Part shown: piece by piece, positions 17,172 to 23,726 of the stretch
Position numbering within the stretch: position 1 is the first letter of the stretch
Layout: the number at the start of each line of letters is the position of its first letter
Assembly: GCF_012275575.1 (NCBI RefSeq)
Contig: NZ_NPIH01000085.1
Coordinates: forward strand, 1 to 43,140
DNA: 43,140 bases
Source of the DNA: Paraburkholderia sp. SG-MS1
GTDB lineage: Bacteria > Pseudomonadota > Gammaproteobacteria > Burkholderiales > Burkholderiaceae
Direction: 5' to 3'
Notes under the pieces: model-generated
The model's input: the letters and a program-made list of their open reading frames with translations, nothing else
Databases searched by the model: none
Told to the model about the DNA's origin: nothing
Made by a program: the position numbers and the translations under genes

Positions 17172-18653
17172 TCAGCGTGCGAGTACGCGATAGAACAACG
17201 CACCGAGAACCGCGCCGATGAACCACGAGAAATTCGCCATACCGTCGAGCCCCGGCGTCATCACGCAGATTACCGCGATCAGCGCGGCCGGCAGCAACGC
17301 GGCCACGGCCCGATAGTTGACGCCGTTGCGATACCAGTAAGAGCCGGTGGGCGCGACCGTGTACAGATCGTCGAGCACGATCTTCTGACGCTTCACGAGA
17401 TAGTAGTCGACGATCAGGACGCCGTACAAAGGGCCGATGAAGCTGCCGAGCACGTCGAGCGTGTAGTGGATCACCGCCGGGTTGTTGAACAGATTCCACG
17501 GCGTGATGAAGATCGATGCCACCGCCGCGAGCATCCCGCCCGCACGCCAGCTGATGAGGCGCGGCGCGACGTTCGAAAAATCGAAGGCGGGCGAGACGAA
17601 GTTGGCCACGATGTTGATGCCGATCGTCGCGATCGTGAAGGTCAACGCGCCGAGGATCACCGCAGTCGGATAATCGATATGGCCGACCGTTTCGACCGGG
17701 TCCGTGATCAGCTCGCCGAATACCGGCAACGTCGCGGCGGTCGTGATCACCGTCACGAGCGAGAAGGCGAGGAAGTTGACCGGCAAGCCCCAGAAGTTGC
17801 CCCGCTTCACGCTGCGAAAACTTTTGCCGTAGCGCGAGAAGTCGCCGAAATTCAGCATCGGTCCGGAGAAGTACGAGACCACCAGCGAAGTCGCGGTGAT
17901 CATGACCGGCACCACCTGCATCCCGTGATATTTGACGCCGCCCAGGTTGATGCCGATGTTGCGCCATCCCGCGCGATACACCATGTAGCCCGCGAGAATG
18001 AACATCACCACGTAGACGGCGGGCCCGGCGAAGTCGATGAATTTCTTGATGGTCTCCATGCCATGCCAGAACACCAGCGCCTGCAAGACCCACAGCAGCA
18101 TGAAACCGGCCCAGCCGAGCGTCGACAGGCCCATGAAGCCATGATGATGAACGTCGGCATAAGGCAGCAACGACGGCACGAACTTGAGCACGACGATCAC
18201 CAGCGCGCTCGACGCGAGATAGGTCTGAATGCCGTACCACGCGACTGCGATCAGGCCGCGAATCACTGCGGGAATATTCGCGCCAAGCACGCCGAAGGTG
18301 GCGCGGCACGCGACCGGGTAAGGCACGCCGTTCGCCTGGCTCGGTTTCGCGATCAGGTTGCACAGCAGGTTGACGATCGTGATGCCGACCAGCAGCGCGA
18401 TCAGCACCTGCCAGCTTGTCAGGCCCAGCGCGAACAGACTGCCCGCGAACACGTAGCCGCCGACGCTGTGCACGTCCGACATCCAGAACGCGAAGATGTT
18501 GTACGCGCCCCAGGTTTGATTGCGCAGCGGCGCGAGATCTTCGTTGTAGAGCCGCTCGCTGTAGCCGGCCGGCGTCGACGGATCGGCTTGCGCGCCGTCG
18601 TCGGTATAAGCGGACATCGAGGGATTGCCGGGCGCTGCATTGAACTGAGCCAT
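17172..18653 (-). CDS. NCS1 family allantoin/purine-type permease
   Basis: 493 residues, an inner-membrane transporter of the nucleobase:cation symporter-1 family with about 12 spans. Typical pieces are YNEDLAPLRNQTWGAYNIFA and FWMSDVHSVGGY near the first span, PYPVACRATFGVLGANIPA, and AWYGIQTYLASSAL in span three. Allantoin and hydantoin permeases share this start. The start at 18653 has an excellent ribosome site (AAGGAGGAATC). It is the first gene of the allantoin operon, with 52 bases to the racemase. Allantoin as substrate is inferred from the operon. Confidence 0.9.
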   Translation of the reverse strand: MAQFNAAPGNPSMSAYTDDGAQADPSTPAGYSERLYNEDLAPLRNQTWGAYNIFAFWMSDVHSVGGYVFAGSLFALGLTSWQVLIALLVGITIVNLLCNLIAKPSQANGVPYPVACRATFGVLGANIPAVIRGLIAVAWYGIQTYLASSALVIVVLKFVPSLLPYADVHHHGFMGLSTLGWAGFMLLWVLQALVFWHGMETIKKFIDFAGPAVYVVMFILAGYMVYRAGWRNIGINLGGVKYHGMQVVPVMITATSLVVSYFSGPMLNFGDFSRYGKSFRSVKRGNFWGLPVNFLAFSLVTVITTAATLPVFGELITDPVETVGHIDYPTAVILGALTFTIATIGINIVANFVSPAFDFSNVAPRLISWRAGGMLAAVASIFITPWNLFNNPAVIHYTLDVLGSFIGPLYGVLIVDYYLVKRQKIVLDDLYTVAPTGSYWYRNGVNYRAVAALLPAALIAVICVMTPGLDGMANFSWFIGAVLGALFYRVLAR

Positions 18654-19031
18654 GATTCCTCCTTGAGATGGGGACCGTCGATAGCGCATCGAAGGACGTT
18701 GCACCGGCCGTCCCGCTCGCGCCCTCCTCGTCCATACGGGTTCGAGAAAGCAGACACCATCCGGGGGGCCGTGCCGCGGGCGTCTCCGTACTGAAGTACT
18801 TGTGGTTATCGCATCGCCAGCCGCCGCGAATTCCAGGCGATGCGTCGCTGCTCGAAGTCGGTCGCTCGGCGACGGACGTGCGTGCGCAAGCGGGCAGCGC
18901 TCACGCCGAGCCGCCTTGCAACGCCTGATTCGGTTCAGTTCAATTCAGTGCCGCGCGCGCCGCAGATGGACGCGTGCCTGTTCCTGCTGATTCGTGCTCG
19001 TGGGTGCTCGTCGATCCTCTTGCTACGTGTC
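18654..19031. other. Leader region of the allantoin operon
   Basis: 378 bases without a gene between the GntR gene and the permease gene, probably the operon promoter region. Two inverted repeats stand out: GTACT-GA-AGTAC (18788-18799) and CGCATCGCC...GGCGATGCG (18810-18818 with 18836-18844). The GntR-type TTGT-N2-ACAA motif seen before the regulator gene was not found here. Confidence 0.5.
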
Positions 19032-19769
19032 TCAGTCTGGAGTCGATCCGGCTTTGGACGCCTCTTTCGATGCCGAGCCCAGCGCACCGAACACTTCATG
19101 CAAATCCGCCGCGCCACGTGCGGGGCGATCCAGCATTTTCAACTCGACGCTTTGCAGATGGCGCGACATCAACGCGGCCGCCTCTTTCGCATCGCCGGCG
19201 TCGAGCGCGGCGAGAATGGCTTCATGGTCTTCGAACGAACAAGGGCTGCGCCCAAGCGACTCGTACAGCGCGGAAATCAGCGTCGAGCGCGCGACCAGCC
19301 CATTCAGACAATCGCACAGCACGGCGTTGCCGGTGAGCCCCGCCAACTCGGTATGAAACTCGCCCGACAGGCGAATCCATGCGGGAAAATCACGTGTTTC
19401 GAACGCTCTGCGCTCACGGCCGATCATGCTGCCGATGCTCTTCAATCGCCGCATGCCGTGACCGCTGCAAATCTTTTCGACCACAGCGAGTTCGATGATG
19501 CGCCGCATTTCGAACACCTCGTGCACGTCCTGCAGCGACGGACTGGCGACGAACGCACCGCGATTCGGCTCTAGATCGACGAGGTGGTCGGTCGCCAGTT
19601 GCGCGAGCGCCTGGCGGATCGGACCGCGCTTCACACCAAATACTTCGCACAACTGTGCTTCGGTCAGCTTGGCGCCGGGTGCGAGCCGATGTTCGAGGAT
19701 CGCCGCGCGGATGCGCTCTGCAATCGCTTCGGGCTTCGAACTGTTCGCGGCGGTGTCTGTGTCGGACAT
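19032..19769 (-). CDS. GntR family (FadR subfamily) transcriptional regulator
   Basis: 245 residues. The winged helix at about 12-75 contains AERIRAAILEHRLAPGAKLT, EVFGVKRGPIRQALAQLATD and PNRGAFV, a clear GntR head. The all-helical FCD effector domain follows (EVFEMRRIIELAVVEKI; metal-ligand-like residues around FHTELAGLTGN and HEAILAALDAGD). It is transcribed in the same direction as the allantoin operon and 378 bases upstream of it, so it is the likely pathway regulator, possibly responding to allantoin or a downstream acid. Two copies of a TTGT-N2-ACAA operator-like site lie upstream of its own start, suggesting autoregulation. Confidence 0.92.
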   Translation of the reverse strand: MSDTDTAANSSKPEAIAERIRAAILEHRLAPGAKLTEAQLCEVFGVKRGPIRQALAQLATDHLVDLEPNRGAFVASPSLQDVHEVFEMRRIIELAVVEKICSGHGMRRLKSIGSMIGRERRAFETRDFPAWIRLSGEFHTELAGLTGNAVLCDCLNGLVARSTLISALYESLGRSPCSFEDHEAILAALDAGDAKEAAALMSRHLQSVELKMLDRPARGAADLHEVFGALGSASKEASKAGSTPD

Positions 19770-19813
19770 GATTTGCGTGTCGGTATGAAGGTGATCATAG
19801 GATGACCATAATG

Positions 19814-19965
19814 ATTGTCAACAATTTTTGTCTCGAATTCTGACAATTTTCGGCGCGACGTCGAGCGGGCAGTCACGCCGCACACGGCGTTGTGAGGAGC
19901 GGCTTCGAGATGAGTTTAATTAGATGGCGTGACGGCTGTCTGTTGAGTGCGCATTTTGTCAACAA
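19814..19965. promoter_or_regulatory. Two GntR-type operator candidates upstream of the GntR gene
   Basis: The inverted repeat ATTGT-CA-ACAAT lies at 19814-19825, 45 bases upstream of the GntR start codon. The same core TTGT-CA-ACAA recurs at 19956-19965, 141 bases away. Inverted GT-N-AC repeats are the known site type for FadR-subfamily GntR proteins. The rest of the 19770-20094 spacer holds no gene. Confidence 0.55.
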
Positions 19966-20041
19966 GATGCGGAGCCTCTCTGTGAGACTTACCCGCAAAC
20001 AGACGCCCTGAATAAATGACGGTTAGTTGCGTTCATAACTC

Positions 20042-20068
20042 AAAAAGAAAGCGGGCCAGCGCCCGCTT
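20042..20068 (-). terminator. Rho-independent terminator after the LD-carboxypeptidase gene
   Basis: Stem AAGCGGGC (20049-20056) with GCCCGCTT (20061-20068), 4-nt loop. On the minus strand it is followed by a T-rich tract (TTTCTTTTT). It lies 27 bases after the carboxypeptidase stop. Confidence 0.85.
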
Positions 20069-20094
20069 CGCTCCAGTTCCGTCCAACCGTCAGT

Positions 20095-21021
20095 TCAGCC
20101 CAGACACGGATAGCCGGACAGGCTGAGCTCGAACCCACGCGCATCGGCGACGAGATGCGCGTCCGCGCCCACCGGCAACGTCAGCATGTTGCGGACATGC
20201 CCGAACCGCAGCCCCGTGACGACCGGAATGCCGATCAACGACCTCACCTGCTCGATCGTCGCGTTCAGGTCATAGCCATTGTCGTAGTCGTACGCTTTGC
20301 TGCCTGAGAAGTCGCCGAACACGAGCGCCTGCTGCTGCGCGAGGATGCCGGCCAGATGCAGTTGATAAATCATCCGTTCGACCCGGAACGGCTGCTCGTT
20401 GACGTCCTCGATGAACAGGATGCCGCCCTGCACCGGGGGCATATACGGTGTGCCGATCAGTGACGTCAACACCGCCAGATTGCCGCCCCACAGCATGCCT
20501 GATACGTCGACCGGCTGCGCCTGCGGCGTGTTGCCCGTCACCGTCATGGTCGGCTGCGACACGGCGGACCAGAAGTGCTGCATCGTGAATTCGCTGAGAT
20601 CCTCCGCGCCGAAATCGCTCATCAGCATCGGGCCGCCGAACGTTTTCAAGCCGGCGCGCGCTAGCAGCGCGAGCTGGATCGCGGTGAAATCGCTATGCCC
20701 GACGAGCGCGACAGGCTGACCGGCGAGGCGCCGTTGCAGCCCTTCGTAGTCGAGCCCGTGCAGGATGCGCACCGCGCCGTAACCGCCGCGCACGGCCAGC
20801 ACCACGTCGGGCAGCTTGCGCGACGGATCGGCGAGCCGGTTCAGATCGGCCGCGCGCTCGCCATCGGTACCCGCGAAGCGCTGATAGCGGCGCTTCGTCG
20901 CCTCTTCACCGTCGACCCGGTGGCCCTGAGCATGCAGACGACGCAACGCGCGATGCAGCACCTCGGGGTCGTGCGGATATCCGGACGGTGCGATCAGTTC
21001 GATAGTGCGATGGACGCTCAT
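20095..21021 (-). CDS. ldcA: Muramoyltetrapeptide LD-carboxypeptidase
   Basis: 308 residues, an S66-family serine peptidase that removes the terminal D-Ala from murein tetrapeptides during cell-wall recycling in the cytoplasm. The catalytic triad can be placed at Ser110 (VGHSDFTA), Glu205 (FIEDVNEQPFR) and His275 (FGHVRNM). RGGYGAVRIL and FGGPMLMSDF are further family marks. ATG 21021 (MSVHRTIEL) is chosen; a TTG two codons earlier is possible. It is the last of three closely packed minus-strand genes (DUF1992, tadA, ldcA) and ends at a terminator. Confidence 0.93.
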   Translation of the reverse strand: MSVHRTIELIAPSGYPHDPEVLHRALRRLHAQGHRVDGEEATKRRYQRFAGTDGERAADLNRLADPSRKLPDVVLAVRGGYGAVRILHGLDYEGLQRRLAGQPVALVGHSDFTAIQLALLARAGLKTFGGPMLMSDFGAEDLSEFTMQHFWSAVSQPTMTVTGNTPQAQPVDVSGMLWGGNLAVLTSLIGTPYMPPVQGGILFIEDVNEQPFRVERMIYQLHLAGILAQQQALVFGDFSGSKAYDYDNGYDLNATIEQVRSLIGIPVVTGLRFGHVRNMLTLPVGADAHLVADARGFELSLSGYPCLG

Positions 21022-21048
21022 GAGCAAGACCTGCTGGAGGTGGTTGTT

Positions 21049-21810
21049 TCAGTGCGGCTCGGTGCGGGCCGGTTCGCCGTCCGCTTCGGGAGCCGCTTCG
21101 GCATCTGCTTCGCCGCGTGCCGCCGCGCGCGCTGCGCGGCTCGCGCGGCGCCGCTCGGCGAAGAACGACTTGAGCGCCGCGCCGCATTCGGCTTCGAGCA
21201 CGCCGCCGCTGACCGTGGTGTGATGATTCAGTTGCGGATTCGCGAACGCATCGACGACGCTGCCGCATGCGCCCGTTTTAGGATCGCGCGCACCGAACAC
21301 GACGCGGGCGATGCGCGCGTGCATGATCGCGCCGGCGCACATCAGGCACGGCTCGAGCGTGACGTAGAGTTCACAGCCCGGCAGCCGGTAGTTCTCGACA
21401 GCTTGCGCGGCGGCACGCAATGCGACCATTTCCGCGTGTGCCGACGGATCGTGCGCGCCGATCGGATGATTGAAACCGCTCGCGATGACTTCGTCGCCGC
21501 GCACGAGCACGGCGCCGACCGGCACTTCGCCGGCCGCACGCGCTTCTTCGGCGGCGGCCTGAGCGAGCGCCATGAAGCGGCGATCACGTTCGGAGAAAAT
21601 GCCTGACGCGGGCGGATCGACGGGTGTGCCAGCGTCGGTCGCTACCGTGCCGCTATCAGCCGCCAACGTTATGGAAATGTCGGCCGCGTCAGGACATACC
21701 GATAGGGATGCGTTAGGCGCGACCGGCACGTCCGGCGTTTCATGGGATTCGCCGGATGCCGGCTGTGGCCGTGGCCCTGAGGCGGCGCGGTGGCCGAGCG
21801 CGTCGCTCAC
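21049..21810 (-). CDS. tadA: tRNA adenosine(34) deaminase TadA
   Basis: 253 residues. The core (about 74-215) is a zinc cytidine-deaminase fold: HAEM with the zinc His and catalytic Glu (125-127), PCLMC with the two zinc cysteines (155, 158), plus VPVGAVLVRGDEVIASGFN and ARIARVVFGARDPKTGACGS. It makes inosine at the wobble position of tRNA-Arg. The likely start is GTG 21810, overlapping the upstream stop (GTGA). This gives a roughly 70-residue low-complexity N-terminal extension absent from most TadA proteins, and the C-terminus is also extended by an Ala/Glu-rich tail. A later start cannot be excluded. It ends 27 bases before ldcA. Confidence 0.92.
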   Translation of the reverse strand: MSDALGHRAASGPRPQPASGESHETPDVPVAPNASLSVCPDAADISITLAADSGTVATDAGTPVDPPASGIFSERDRRFMALAQAAAEEARAAGEVPVGAVLVRGDEVIASGFNHPIGAHDPSAHAEMVALRAAAQAVENYRLPGCELYVTLEPCLMCAGAIMHARIARVVFGARDPKTGACGSVVDAFANPQLNHHTTVSGGVLEAECGAALKSFFAERRRASRAARAAARGEADAEAAPEADGEPARTEPH

Positions 21811-22208
21811 CGCGAACCCACGTCAGCCGTATTGAGGTTGCCGACGCGCTCCGACAGCCGCTCGGCGATTCGCCGGCAATAGTCGCGTGGCAAAACCAGC
21901 GGGCCGCCGCGCAGCGATTCGAGTGCCATGTCGAGCGCCAGCATGCGCGCCTGGAGACAGCAACGGGTAGCCTGGTCGCTCACGGCATTCAGCTCCGTTT
22001 GCAGGTCGCACAACGCGCGCAACTGCTCGACAGCGGGCGGCACGAAGCCCGCGTTCTTCAGGATCCGGTTGGCGACGCGCACCGCTTCCGGGACCAACGC
22101 ATCGTCGTCCTGGGGCAGCGGCGCACCCGCGCCCGGCAAGTCGTCGAATTCGCCACGCGCGGCGGCGGCGGCAATACGCTGTTCGACAAGCGCATCAAGC
22201 AATTTCAT
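21807..22208 (-). CDS. DUF1992 family protein (DnaJ-homologue-like)
   Basis: 133 residues. MKLLDALVEQRIAAAAARGE and FDDLPGAGAPLPQDDDALVP are the signature start of the DUF1992 family (sometimes named DnaJ homologue subfamily C member 28). A middle helix AVRVANRILKNAGFVPPAVE and a C-terminal helical segment follow. The function is not known. The start at 22208 matches the family start. Its stop overlaps the tadA start by 4 bases. Confidence 0.88.
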   Translation of the reverse strand: MKLLDALVEQRIAAAAARGEFDDLPGAGAPLPQDDDALVPEAVRVANRILKNAGFVPPAVEQLRALCDLQTELNAVSDQATRCCLQARMLALDMALESLRGGPLVLPRDYCRRIAERLSERVGNLNTADVGSR

Positions 22209-22572
22209 CTGCAATCCACTACGTTGCGGCCCATGCATTCTATCAGGGAGCGCACGACCGTTCTGCCCGTCTGGCGGACAAAACGCGCCGGCTTTCAGAT
22301 ATTGCGTATTAGGGAGACACATGGAGGTCGGCAACCGTGGAAGATCCGACTGAATACGGCTTGTGCGTGGAGGCGACGGGGCGCCGTATGAGCCGCGTGT
22401 ACGCACGACGCTGCTTGCGCTGCCTCCCGCCTGCTCCTGCCGTGCCCCGCTCGTTGTTTCAAGGTAACCGAAATCGTGCCATTCGTGGCAATCGAACAGC
22501 CTGTTCGCGACTCGCTTGCGGCGTACGCCGCCCGTTTGGGTGGCGCGCGTCCTCACGCCGTGCCGTCGCACA
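22209..22572. other. Intergenic region without recognisable gene
   Basis: 364 bases between the phosphodiesterase gene and the DUF1992 gene, both on the minus strand. Open frames here are short and show no family features. It presumably carries the promoter of the DUF1992-tadA-ldcA unit. Confidence 0.5.
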
Positions 22573-23178
22573 TCAAGACTGAGGCGCCATCAGCGGCCAA
22601 CGCGCCAGCGCAACATGGCGCGTGCGTCCAAGCAGACTGTGTATCAACGCAAACTCGCGCACGTTCCAGCACACGGATGCAACGGGACGCTCCGCCGCCC
22701 AAGGCATGCCATACGCCAATGTGACGTGCGGTACATAGGACGTGGCGACCGAACGCGCGCGCTCCCCAGAACCAGCATGCCCCAATGCCTGCCTCAGCGC
22801 GCCATGAAGCGCATGAAGACCGGCGACACCCCCGCCACCGGTCAACACAAGAGGACCCGGCCGGGGTTTCGACGCAAAGCTCGCGACCGCGTCAAATTCC
22901 ACCGTGAATGGCGCCATGCGAATCGACGCGGCGGCCCGCATCGCCGCATCGACCGTATGTGGAGGCAAGCCGCCTGCGAAATTCCCGAGATGCAGCAATG
23001 TCACGTGCAGACGGTTAGCCGCAAGCGGCTTGCTGCGTACGCGCGTGCCCGCGCAGAGTTGCTGCGCGAACTTCGAAATAGTGGCCGCGGTATTGGCGTC
23101 GGGGAAGACCGCGAAAAACAGACCGTCCGTTGGCGTCGGCGGCGCCTCGAGTCCGGGCAACCATAGTTGTTCAGGCAT
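22573..23178 (-). CDS. thpR: RNA 2',3'-cyclic phosphodiesterase (2'-5' RNA ligase family)
   Basis: 201 residues with two HxT motifs, HVTLLHLG (58-65) and HVTLAYG (151-157), which define the 2H phosphoesterase fold. The start MPEQLWLPGLEAPPTPTDGL runs into LFFAVFPD, the usual first strand of ThpR. The enzyme opens 2',3'-cyclic phosphate ends and joins tRNA halves in vitro; its role in cells is unclear. ATG 23178 is chosen; an in-frame upstream extension has no similarity. A LexA-type box lies 140 bases upstream. Confidence 0.9.
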   Translation of the reverse strand: MPEQLWLPGLEAPPTPTDGLFFAVFPDANTAATISKFAQQLCAGTRVRSKPLAANRLHVTLLHLGNFAGGLPPHTVDAAMRAAASIRMAPFTVEFDAVASFASKPRPGPLVLTGGGGVAGLHALHGALRQALGHAGSGERARSVATSYVPHVTLAYGMPWAAERPVASVCWNVREFALIHSLLGRTRHVALARWPLMAPQS

Positions 23179-23726
23179 TTCGTTCGTCACCGGGTAAAGC
23201 CGGCATGGAGAAATCTTCCTTCGTGTTGAAGTACGCGCGCGCCCGACCACGACGCATCAGTAACAGCCCAGGTTTCCCGGATGGGACCACATGAACTCAC
23301 GTTCCGCCCCTTGAATGATACTGTACATTCATACAGTATTGAGGGCAATGTGGAACTTCGCAAAAGCTCGAAGTGTTGAATGGCGCCGCGAATTACGATG
23401 CGGCACGCGCAAGCAGTGGAATTCCGAAAACCGGCTCGGCTCGCGTGGCATCGTCGGGTTGAACGTGTGCATCGGGGCGGGCATTGCCCAGTTTTACGCC
23501 GCGAGGCCGCATGCTGTCGCGGGGAATACCGCGCGCGAGTGTCTGTCGATACGGTCGAGACAGAGGAATTGCAGAGTCAGTTGGGCAGTGCGGGACGTTC
23601 CGGCGTCAAACACGCCCCCTTGCACAATGCCTTTTCGCTACCTTGCGCGCTGCCCCCCCCCCGAATGCTTCACGGCCTCTGCGCCGATCGCCGGCACAGA
23701 TACCGCAAGCCCCCCGCGCCTCGCAA
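23179..23726. other. Intergenic region with an orphan SOS box
   Basis: 548 bases between two minus-strand genes, thpR and gcd. Apart from the LexA box no gene can be supported. The open frames on the + strand after the box lack family features and run into the gcd coding region on the opposite strand. A C9 run occurs near 23652-23660. Confidence 0.5.
23319..23338. promoter_or_regulatory. LexA (SOS) box
   Basis: TACTGT-ACATTCAT-ACAGTA, a full match to the CTGT-N8-ACAG SOS box with both flanking T/A positions of the enterobacterial consensus. On the minus strand it overlaps TTGCCC-N17-TACAGT, a possible promoter toward thpR (start 140 bases away). On the + strand TTGAAT at 23311 could serve as -35. 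Which direction it controls is not clear. Confidence 0.75.
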
